DNA of 64,000 bases, from contig CAKUSP010000007.1 of the NCBI GenBank assembly GCA_934680015.1, positions 1 to 64,000 of the forward strand, written 5' to 3'. The DNA is from an uncultured Bacteroidales bacterium (GTDB taxonomy: Bacteria; Bacteroidota; Bacteroidia; Bacteroidales; UBA932). Positions within the stretch are counted from its first letter, which is position 1. Each line of letters opens with the position of its first letter. A program made the translations under genes and the position numbers. This document shows positions 45,322 through 53,212 of the stretch, one piece after another. The notes beneath the pieces were generated by a model. The model saw only the letters and a program-made list of their open reading frames with translations, did not search any database and was not told where the DNA came from.

Positions 45322-48300
45322 ATGAAAAAAATCGCATCATTTTTGGTGTTTCTTTTTGTGAGCTTTCAATTAGGTCTCGCGCAGAAAATGACATTGAGTG
45401 GGATAGTGTTTTCCGCTGATGATTCATACCCTCTTCCTGGAGTCGCTGTACTAGTAAAAGGAACAATGCATGGAGTGTCTTCAGATATGGATGGTAAATA
45501 TTCCATAGATATTGAAAAGGGAGATGTAGTTGTATTCCGTTCCTTTGGCTTTGCTGATAAGGAGGTTACGGTAAATCAAAGCGCTGTACTTAATGTTTAT
45601 TTGGAGAATGACGCTCTCGTTCTCGATGAGGTCGTGGCCATAGGCTATGGTGTCATGAAGAAAAGCGATCTTACAGGTGCAGTAGCATCTGTCAAGGGGG
45701 AACAGCTTCAAAAGACTCCTGCTGCAGGCCTTGATCAGGCTCTCCAAGGTGTAGCGGCTGGAGTTACCGTTAATTCAGGATCTGGTCAGCCTGGTGCTAG
45801 TGCAGAGGTTAGAATTAGAGGTATAGGTACAGTTAACGATAGTTCGCCTATATATGTAGTGGATGGAGTTATTGTGGATAATATTAATTATTTGAGCCCT
45901 AATGATATAGCATCTACTGAGATTTTAAAGGATGCTTCTGCTACTGCTATTTATGGTTCGCGAGGCGCTAATGGTGTCATTCTCGTTACTACTCGTAAGG
46001 GAGAAACTGATGGAAGTGTAAGAGTTTCGTTTGATGCTTATCTCGGAATTCAGTCAAGATGGCGTGCATTGGATTTAATGAACGCTTCAGAGTTTTCGTC
46101 TTTCCTAGCTAATGCTTCCGGTGTTCCTTCCCAGGTTACTGTCTTGGAAAACAAAGGTATAGATACATGGGTCCGTGCATATCTTATAGGAAAGTCTAAT
46201 TATTATCCTAAAAATTTGGATTATTCTGCTATTGATACGGACTGGCAAGATGTAGTTTTCCGTAATGCTTTGATACAAAATTACCATCTAAGCGCCGATG
46301 GAGGTAATAAAGACGGGTATTGGTCTATGAGTGCTAATATCTTTGATCAGGATGGTACTATTATTGGCTCAGATTTCAATCGTTTTTCTCTGCGTTTTAA
46401 TTCTGCGCATAATATAGGAAAGTATATAAAGGTAGGGGAGAATCTTACCTTTATGACTTCAGAAGGCCGTAACGCCATGAATAACAATAGTTCTCCAGGT
46501 GCTTCCATCTTATCTGCGGCTATAGCTATGGCTCCATGGGATCCGGCTCGTTATCCGGATGGTGCTTTAAGTAGGGACGGGGCTGACATGAGCGGCCAGA
46601 TTTCTGCGGCGTCGAACTTTAAGAATGTGACCAATCCGCTTTCTATGGTAGAGAATTCCCACCCATCGGATAAAACAGAAAGATGGGTAGGTGATATTTT
46701 CCTTGAGATAAATCCTATAAAAGGGCTCGTGTGGCGAAGTGATTTGAGCATGGACTTGTCCAATACTCGTCATAAATTGTTCAAGGATGCGTATAGGTAC
46801 TCCGACTACGATAAGATGGATAAGAATTTTCTCGAAGAGAGTATGGGGCGTTATCAGACTTTAATATTGGAAAATACTCTTACTTATACTGGCGAAATAG
46901 GAAAACATAGTTTTTCCCTTATGGCCGGGCAGACAGCTGAGGAGTATAATTACGAAACGATAGGAGGGTCTGGTTCAAGTATACTTAATCCTGTAAAGAC
47001 GAATTGGTATTTGTCCCAAACTACCGAGTTACAAAATAAGGCAGGGGACACAGCAGGTCGTACGCGTCGATTTTCCCTTTTAGGCCGAGCACATTATTCT
47101 TATGACAGTCGTTATATGCTCACACTGAATTTCCGTGCAGATGGGTCATCTAAATTCAAAGAACACACATGGGGCTTTTTCCCTTCAGCAGCTGCTGCTT
47201 GGCGAATTTCTAGTGAAGAGTGGATGCAGGATCTTGATATATTGGAGGATCTTAAGTTACGTGCTGGATGGGGAAGAATTGGCAATGATAAGGTGGGTGA
47301 GAATTCTTTCACTTTAACCATGATGAATAACGGGCCTACTTTTGTGGATTACGTTTTCGGTGCTAATCAGGAACTTGCCCATGGTGCTACTATCCTTACA
47401 TACGTAAATAACGGAGGAAAATGGGAAACCACCGAGCAATATAACCTCGGTTTGGACTTCGGTCTATGGGGTAATAAGCTTACCGGTACCATTGAAGCCT
47501 TTGAAAGGGATACTAAGGATATGCTGTTGAGCGTTAGTGCTCCTGCGCATGTGGGTAATCGTTATTCTGCCATTGCCAATGTGGGTACAGTTGCCAATCG
47601 TGGTCTTGAACTTACGCTTAACTATAGAAATCAGGTAGGGGAACTATCATATAATATAGGTGGAAACGCATCATTTATAAAGAACGAACTTACTTCTCTT
47701 AATGGTGGTGAAAAGGTATGGGGAGATAAGACACTTTGTGATGAGGGGCTGCCTCTATATACATTCTGGGGATATGAGTACGATGGGATATACAGAAGTC
47801 AGGATGAGATTAACAAGCACCTATGGGCCGATGGGGCTTCTACGGGAATCAGTGTAGGCGATGCTAAATATAAGGACCTAAATGGCGATGGAAAAATAGA
47901 CGAGGATGATAGAACCGATTTAGGTAATCCTTTCCCTTGGCTTACTTATGGCATTAACATGGGAGCGGAATGGAAGGGTTTTGATCTTCAGCTCTTTTTC
48001 CAAGGCGTTTATGGCTCTAAAATTTATAATGCACTGCGTCTAAGAACAGAAGGTACTGGTAATGAGGCTACACTTAGTACAACTATGCGTGATGTATGGT
48101 CTGAGGCAAATCCTTCCGGAAGCATTCCTAACCCTAAAGGAAGTTCCAGAAACTTTGAGACTAATAGCCGTTTTGTGGAAAGCGGTTCTTATTTACGACT
48201 TAAGAATTTACAATTAGGATATACTTTACCTTCAAGTTTTACTGACAAACTGCATATTTCTCGCGCAAGGGTTTATGTATCTGCTAACAACCTTTTAACT

Positions 48301-48405
48301 CTTACTCCATATACGGGATATGATCCAGAAGTGGGCGGTGGTGTTGATTATGGTAATTATCCTCAATCCAGAACATTTATGTTAGGTCTTAATTTGAATT
48401 TCTAG
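45322..48405 (+). CDS. SusC/RagA family TonB-linked outer-membrane protein
   Basis: 1027 residues. Signal peptide to about 21 (LGLAQKM), carboxypeptidase-regulatory-like domain (SGIVFSADDSYPLPGVAVLVKG), SusC-type plug with SSPIYVVDG and GYGVMKKSDLTGAV, KDASATAIYGSRGANGVILVTT, then the barrel to GLNLNF. It imports oligosaccharides with its SusD partner, energised by TonB. Three bases separate it from susD, so they form one transcript. Substrate is inferred from the GH16 and GH128 downstream as beta-1,3-glucan. Confidence 0.95.
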   Translation: MKKIASFLVFLFVSFQLGLAQKMTLSGIVFSADDSYPLPGVAVLVKGTMHGVSSDMDGKYSIDIEKGDVVVFRSFGFADKEVTVNQSAVLNVYLENDALVLDEVVAIGYGVMKKSDLTGAVASVKGEQLQKTPAAGLDQALQGVAAGVTVNSGSGQPGASAEVRIRGIGTVNDSSPIYVVDGVIVDNINYLSPNDIASTEILKDASATAIYGSRGANGVILVTTRKGETDGSVRVSFDAYLGIQSRWRALDLMNASEFSSFLANASGVPSQVTVLENKGIDTWVRAYLIGKSNYYPKNLDYSAIDTDWQDVVFRNALIQNYHLSADGGNKDGYWSMSANIFDQDGTIIGSDFNRFSLRFNSAHNIGKYIKVGENLTFMTSEGRNAMNNNSSPGASILSAAIAMAPWDPARYPDGALSRDGADMSGQISAASNFKNVTNPLSMVENSHPSDKTERWVGDIFLEINPIKGLVWRSDLSMDLSNTRHKLFKDAYRYSDYDKMDKNFLEESMGRYQTLILENTLTYTGEIGKHSFSLMAGQTAEEYNYETIGGSGSSILNPVKTNWYLSQTTELQNKAGDTAGRTRRFSLLGRAHYSYDSRYMLTLNFRADGSSKFKEHTWGFFPSAAAAWRISSEEWMQDLDILEDLKLRAGWGRIGNDKVGENSFTLTMMNNGPTFVDYVFGANQELAHGATILTYVNNGGKWETTEQYNLGLDFGLWGNKLTGTIEAFERDTKDMLLSVSAPAHVGNRYSAIANVGTVANRGLELTLNYRNQVGELSYNIGGNASFIKNELTSLNGGEKVWGDKTLCDEGLPLYTFWGYEYDGIYRSQDEINKHLWADGASTGISVGDAKYKDLNGDGKIDEDDRTDLGNPFPWLTYGINMGAEWKGFDLQLFFQGVYGSKIYNALRLRTEGTGNEATLSTTMRDVWSEANPSGSIPNPKGSSRNFETNSRFVESGSYLRLKNLQLGYTLPSSFTDKLHISRARVYVSANNLLTLTPYTGYDPEVGGGVDYGNYPQSRTFMLGLNLNF

Positions 48406-48408
48406 TCT

Positions 48409-50055
48409 ATGAAAGCATATAAAAAACTGATTATTTGTGCGCTTCTGCCGTTGGCATCATGTAATGGGTGGCTTCGTGAGGATGGCCCTATGACTAATAG
48501 AGTGGGAGATTTCTTTACAAGTGCACAGACAGCCATTCAAGTGGTAAATGCTGCCTATGTCCCTTTGATGTGGGAGTATCAGGGCACCTATTATAGTGAA
48601 TTTTTTATAGGTGATATAATGTCAGATGATGCTCTTAAAGGAGGTCAGAATACATCTGACATGTCAGCTGCCTATGATTTGGAAAACTTTAAAACCATTT
48701 CTAATAATGAGATAGCTCTTCAATACTATCGCGCTCAGTATCAGGGAATAGCTCGTGCCAATCTGGCTATTGAGCAGATTCCTGTTATGGAAGACAGAGA
48801 TGGAACTTTTACTGACGAACTTCGTTCAAGGCTTTTAGGTGAAGCGCATTTTTTGCGCGCTTACTATTACTTTAAGCTTGTACGTCTTTATGGAGACATC
48901 CCTATCGTGGAGTCACCTATTTATAATTCTGAAGAGTGGCGTCAGCCTCGCTCTTCTGTGGAAAAGGTTTATGAAGTGATTTTTTCTGATTTGAAGCAAG
49001 CCGAGGAATCGCTTATACTTAAAAGCGAATATGCGCCAGAAGAGTTAGGACGTATTACTAAAGGTGCCGCACAGGCCATGCTCTTGAAAGCCTATTTATA
49101 CTATGGAGATTATTGCAGACGTACAGGAAATGGCGATGCCGACTCTTATTATAAAGAAGCTGCCAAGTGGGGGCAAACTTTTGTAAAGGAGCAGGCCTCG
49201 GAATATTCGCTTTGCTCAAATTATGCAAACAATTTCACGCTCGAAGGAGAGAATGGTCCTGAATCTGTATTCGAAGTGCAATATATGTCCGAAGGAACAT
49301 CGGATTATGGCGAAGGAAACGGCTTTTCTCGCGGTACATTTACTACAATCCTCATCCGTTCCCGCTCGCAGTGGTTCAATGTCGTAGGCTGGGGCTTTAA
49401 TCACCCTACCCAGAATCTTTATGATGAATTTGAAGATAATGACCCACGTCGAGATGCAAGCATACTTGCTCTTTCTGACGAACAGATAACTAACGCATCT
49501 GAAGATATTTATCTGGGTAATCGTTATTACTGTACGAAGCGTGCAATAATGACCGATGATAGGAATTATGTAGCGCTTGAAGATTCGCACGATTCCCGTT
49601 CACCTATCAACAGGATAGATATTAGATTGGCAGATGTTTATTTGCTATATGCTGAAGCATCCTTGAATGCCGGGGATAAGGCTACAGCCGAGATCTATCT
49701 TGAAAAAGTGCGTGCTCGTGCTCGTGGAACTCAAAGTATCCTCCCAGAGTTTCCTTTATATAAAGTGCCTGATTATAAGGCTAATTATGCTATGCGTCAG
49801 CTTACTGATACTGAAGAAGACCTTCGTCTTGCTATTCGTCACGAACGCCGGGTTGAACTTGCTATGGAAAGCCATAGATGGTACGACATCTGCCGCTGGG
49901 GTATCGCAAAGGAGGTTATGGATGCTTATGCTAAGACAGAAACATCTCAGGCACAGAGCCACATGTCAGAGTTTGTAAAGGGAAAACACGAATTGTTGCC
50001 TATCCCTGTAGAGGAAGTGAGACTCGGAGGCTTAAGCCAGAATTATGGATATTAA
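48409..50055 (+). CDS. SusD/RagB family nutrient-binding lipoprotein
   Basis: 548 residues. Lipobox LASC (Cys18). SusD TPR-like N-terminal fold (LAIEQIPVMEDRDG; RLLGEAHFLRAYYYFKLVRLYGDIPIV) and C-terminal RagB features (RRVELAMESHRWYDICRWG; YYKE-type closing LPIPVEEVR). It caps the SusC barrel and delivers glycan. The gene ends 29 bases before the next ATG. Confidence 0.95.
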   Translation: MKAYKKLIICALLPLASCNGWLREDGPMTNRVGDFFTSAQTAIQVVNAAYVPLMWEYQGTYYSEFFIGDIMSDDALKGGQNTSDMSAAYDLENFKTISNNEIALQYYRAQYQGIARANLAIEQIPVMEDRDGTFTDELRSRLLGEAHFLRAYYYFKLVRLYGDIPIVESPIYNSEEWRQPRSSVEKVYEVIFSDLKQAEESLILKSEYAPEELGRITKGAAQAMLLKAYLYYGDYCRRTGNGDADSYYKEAAKWGQTFVKEQASEYSLCSNYANNFTLEGENGPESVFEVQYMSEGTSDYGEGNGFSRGTFTTILIRSRSQWFNVVGWGFNHPTQNLYDEFEDNDPRRDASILALSDEQITNASEDIYLGNRYYCTKRAIMTDDRNYVALEDSHDSRSPINRIDIRLADVYLLYAEASLNAGDKATAEIYLEKVRARARGTQSILPEFPLYKVPDYKANYAMRQLTDTEEDLRLAIRHERRVELAMESHRWYDICRWGIAKEVMDAYAKTETSQAQSHMSEFVKGKHELLPIPVEEVRLGGLSQNYGY

Positions 50056-50083
50056 TTTATTAACTAATAACACTTTATTTATT

Positions 50084-50809
50084 ATGAAAAAGACGTTTTT
50101 ATTACTTTCAGCAGTGGCTCTCTGCGCTGCTTGTGTATTTTCTTCTTGTAAGAAGGACGAACCTAATAAAGGTGGACTAAAGGGTGGAGAAGGAGAAGAA
50201 ACAAAGCTTCATGAATCTCTTAAGGGCTCATCTTATGTCGTTATTAACCTTGATGATGCTTCATTTAATCACATCGCAAGTAAAGTCGCTCAAGATCTTC
50301 GTGTAGACGATGTAACTCGTCATCTTTATGTATGGGATGGAACCTATGCAGGTGGAACTTGTGCAGGAGTTAACTTCTATGGCGAGGCTGCAGAGTGGAC
50401 CTCACTAGTAGTTACTAATATTGGTTGGTCAGGTGCCGGCTGGTTTAATGATAACGAGACACCAGCTATTGCGTCCGATGCTGCTGATCTTGCTAACTGG
50501 AAATTCCATGTAGCTTATAAGGGAGCTGCTGGAAAAGCACATATCATTAATCTTTATTGGAATGGCGGCACATATAAATTTGCCATCGGTGAAGGAAGTC
50601 TTGATGATGCTGGTGCTTCATATTCTGCTATTGCTCCTGTAAGTGGAAAGTTCGTTGCTAACGATTGGAATGAATACGAGGTAGCTCTTACAGATACCGG
50701 TATGGATTATTCTAAGGCCGGAAAGTCAGACAATATCGTAGGTGTATTGAGTGGTGGTGTTCAGGGTACTACAGTTGACCTTGATGCAATGTTCTTCTAT
50801 AAGAAGTAA
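50084..50809 (+). CDS. Putative surface glycan-binding lipoprotein of the glucan locus
   Basis: 241 residues from ATG 50084, which begins a good lipoprotein signal (MKKTFLLLSAVALCAACVFSSC, Cys22) followed by KKDE, an acidic/basic export-type sequence. The remainder is a beta-sandwich with many aromatic residues (VTNIGWSGAGWFNDNE, INLYWNGGTYKFAIG, VALTDTGMDYSKAG), the kind of fold used by surface glycan-binding proteins. Position right after susD fits that role. No named family recognised. Confidence 0.65.
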   Translation: MKKTFLLLSAVALCAACVFSSCKKDEPNKGGLKGGEGEETKLHESLKGSSYVVINLDDASFNHIASKVAQDLRVDDVTRHLYVWDGTYAGGTCAGVNFYGEAAEWTSLVVTNIGWSGAGWFNDNETPAIASDAADLANWKFHVAYKGAAGKAHIINLYWNGGTYKFAIGEGSLDDAGASYSAIAPVSGKFVANDWNEYEVALTDTGMDYSKAGKSDNIVGVLSGGVQGTTVDLDAMFFYKK

Positions 50810-50818
50810 TAAGCGAAT

Positions 50819-51739
50819 ATGAGTAAAGTGGTTGTACCTTTATTCACTTTATTTTTACTATCTTCTTGCTTGTCTACTAAAGATGTTGATAAGCAAGAAG
50901 ATATAAATTTGGAAATTCCACAAGGGTATGTTCTTTTGTGGGAAGATCTTTTCGATGGTACTTCCCTTGATCTAAATACATGGAATATAGAAGAAGGTGG
51001 AAGTGGCTTTGGTAATGCTGAATTGCAGTATTACCGTAAAGAAAACGTAACGGTGGGAAAAGATCCTTCTTCTACAGCGAATTGTTTGATTATTACGGCT
51101 AAACGAGAGAATTACGGTGGAAAGCAATTTACTTCTGCCCGCATCAATACCATGAATAAGAAATCCTTTAAGTATGGTAGGTTTGATGCACGCGTAAAAC
51201 TTCCTCTTACCGCGAATGGATTATGGCCGGCTTATTGGCTTATGGGTAATGACTATTCGTCAAATGGTTGGCCTCGTTGTGGGGAAATAGATGTAATGGA
51301 GATGGGCAATTCGGCTGGTATAAAAGCAGGTACTCAGGATAGATTTTTCAATGGCGCATGCCACTGGGGGTACTATAAAGATGTGGGTGGTGGCAATATG
51401 GCATATCCTAACTATGCTAAATCCACTACATGGCCAAGTAGTCTTCAGGATGGAGAGTTTCATCTGTTTTCTCTTGTGTGGGATGAACAGTATTTAAGAA
51501 TGTATGTCGATTTGGATAAAAATCCTGATTCCACTCCATATTATGAGATGGGGATAAGCGATGTGTCAGATGATTGGGGAACTGGTCATTATTTTCACCA
51601 CGACTTTTTCATTCTCTTCAACCTTGCTGTAGGAGGGTATTTTACAGGTATACTTGATCCATCTGCCATTACCGCTCTGCCTGAAGGTGGACAAGCAAGT
51701 ATGTATGTCGATTATGTTAGGGTTTACGAAAGGAAATAA
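50819..51739 (+). CDS. GH16 endo-beta-1,3(-1,4)-glucanase, lipoprotein
   Basis: 306 residues with lipobox LSSC (Cys17). The GH16 core has WNIEEGGSGFGNAELQYY, then WPRCGEIDVMEMG with Glu156 (nucleophile), Asp158 and Glu161 (acid/base). The E-I-D-V-M-E bulge is the laminarinase/lichenase form. The concave face carries W (WPAYWLM, CHWGYY). It cuts beta-1,3-glucan such as laminarin at the cell surface. It starts 9 bases after the binding lipoprotein gene. Confidence 0.93.
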   Translation: MSKVVVPLFTLFLLSSCLSTKDVDKQEDINLEIPQGYVLLWEDLFDGTSLDLNTWNIEEGGSGFGNAELQYYRKENVTVGKDPSSTANCLIITAKRENYGGKQFTSARINTMNKKSFKYGRFDARVKLPLTANGLWPAYWLMGNDYSSNGWPRCGEIDVMEMGNSAGIKAGTQDRFFNGACHWGYYKDVGGGNMAYPNYAKSTTWPSSLQDGEFHLFSLVWDEQYLRMYVDLDKNPDSTPYYEMGISDVSDDWGTGHYFHHDFFILFNLAVGGYFTGILDPSAITALPEGGQASMYVDYVRVYERK

Positions 51740-51740
51740 T

Positions 51741-53009
51741 ATGAGAAAGCAGACTATAATCGCTGTTATTTTAGGTGTTTTCGCTTTTCTTTCTTGTGAA
51801 AAGTCGGATGTCTCTAAAGGAAGTGGGGCATTGGATTATACTTCACAGCAGAGTAAGAGTCTAAAGAGGGGAGTCAGCTTTAATTTCGGCCAATTACCTG
51901 ACATTGATGTCCCTTCACTTGGCCCTGCGATCAGTTGGTCGTATAATTGGAGCAGTGGTACTTCGCAGGCAGCGTTTGCTCAATTTGAGCAGTATGGCAT
52001 GGATTTTTGCCCTATGGCTTGGAATGCCAATTGGTCCGAGGATACATTCCGTGAATTCAAGCGCGCACATCCGGGCTGTGAGTACATATTGGCATACAAT
52101 GAGCCTAACCTTAAGGATCAGGCCAATATGACCCCATCGCAGGCAGCGCAGGATTGGCCAAGACTTGTTGCTATCGCACGGGAGCTGGATATGAAAATTA
52201 TTGCTCCGGCGATGAACTATGGAACGCTCGAGGGGTATAATGACCCATGGAAGTGGCTCGATGAGTTTTTCGCGCAGGATGGAGTAAGTATTGACGATGT
52301 CTCTGGACTCGCTCTGCATTGTTATATGGGTTCGGCGCAGGCTATGAAACAGTTTGTGGATGGTTTCAAGAAGTACGGAAAGCCTATTTGGCTCACTGAA
52401 TTTTGTAACTGGGCAGGAAATAATATCTCGGCAGAAGCTCAAATGAAATACATGGTGGAAGCCATTAATCTTTTGGAGGCAGACGATCAGGTGCAGCGCT
52501 ATGCTTGGTTTATTCCGCGCGGAAACGGTGAGGCTCAATGTCATAATTCACTTTTGGAAAGCAAAAAACCTTTTGGCCTTACGGATCTCGGGAAGGTTTT
52601 CGTGAATATGTCCACACTTGATAAAACACTCTACTATAAGGTAGGCGATGTGATACCGGCAGAACATTATAACGGCTTTGAGGGTGCGATACATCTTGCT
52701 CCTTGTACGGATACGAAAGGCGTACTCGAACTTCAAGATCTAAAAAAAGGCACATCGGCGCTTTGGCAGATAGAGGTGGAATCAGAAGGAAAATATACAC
52801 TGGAGTTAAGGTATTATACTTATTTTGAAAGTCCACTGAATGTGCTTGTCGATGGAAATAGTATAGGAATACTTGAACTGGAAAATACTGATTATAAATG
52901 GGAAAATAAGACTGTCGAGATAAATTTACCTGCAGGAAAGCATACGCTCTCCCTTAGCGGCACGACGGCTTTCCCTGTTACGCTGAACTGGCTAAAAATA
53001 TCTAAGTAA
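51741..53009 (+). CDS. GH128 family beta-1,3-glucanase with C-terminal CBM6-like domain
   Basis: 422 residues from ATG 51741, one base after the GH16 stop. Lipobox FLSC (Cys19). The catalytic TIM barrel (about 42-290) has acid/base Glu121 in ILAYNEPN and nucleophile Glu220 in IWLTEFCNW, as in GH128 (glycosyl hydrolase catalytic core, PF11790). A beta-sandwich resembling CBM6/CBM35 (ALWQIEVESEGKYTLELRYYT; LPAGKHTLSLSGTT) covers about 310-420. It acts together with the GH16 enzyme on beta-1,3-glucans. Confidence 0.85.
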   Translation: MRKQTIIAVILGVFAFLSCEKSDVSKGSGALDYTSQQSKSLKRGVSFNFGQLPDIDVPSLGPAISWSYNWSSGTSQAAFAQFEQYGMDFCPMAWNANWSEDTFREFKRAHPGCEYILAYNEPNLKDQANMTPSQAAQDWPRLVAIARELDMKIIAPAMNYGTLEGYNDPWKWLDEFFAQDGVSIDDVSGLALHCYMGSAQAMKQFVDGFKKYGKPIWLTEFCNWAGNNISAEAQMKYMVEAINLLEADDQVQRYAWFIPRGNGEAQCHNSLLESKKPFGLTDLGKVFVNMSTLDKTLYYKVGDVIPAEHYNGFEGAIHLAPCTDTKGVLELQDLKKGTSALWQIEVESEGKYTLELRYYTYFESPLNVLVDGNSIGILELENTDYKWENKTVEINLPAGKHTLSLSGTTAFPVTLNWLKISK

Positions 53010-53025
53010 CTAATAACTAATAATT

Positions 53026-53193
53026 ATGAATAAAAAATGCTGTAGGGGGGAGTATGAAGCTCCCAAGGTTCTCGTCACGGAACTAACATGTGTCTCAGTG
53101 CTTTGTGCATCGGGCGAAGATAAATCTTGGTATCAAAGAGGTGGGGTAGGAGATTTTACCTATTCTATCGATGAAGATGATACCTGGGAGTAA
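53026..53193 (+). CDS. 55-residue peptide of the Bacteroidota APxV...ELxxxxVLCxSG type
   Basis: Starts MNKKCCRG, then YEAPKVLVTEL, a hydrophobic stretch ending SVLCASGED, and an acidic aromatic tail ending YSIDEDDTWE. Small genes with this layout (Pro-x-Val, hydrophobic, C/A-SG, acidic C-terminus) recur in Bacteroidales near surface-protein and fimbrillin genes, but as far as I know have no assigned function. The ASG could be a processing site. It lies 16 bases after the GH128 gene and 19 before the next large lipoprotein; an ATT ATG preceded by AATAATTA gives no strong ribosome site. It is in frame, uninterrupted and on the same strand as both. Confidence 0.65.
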   Translation: MNKKCCRGEYEAPKVLVTELTCVSVLCASGEDKSWYQRGGVGDFTYSIDEDDTWE

Positions 53194-53212
53194 CTCTAAA
53201 ATGTGTACGAAT

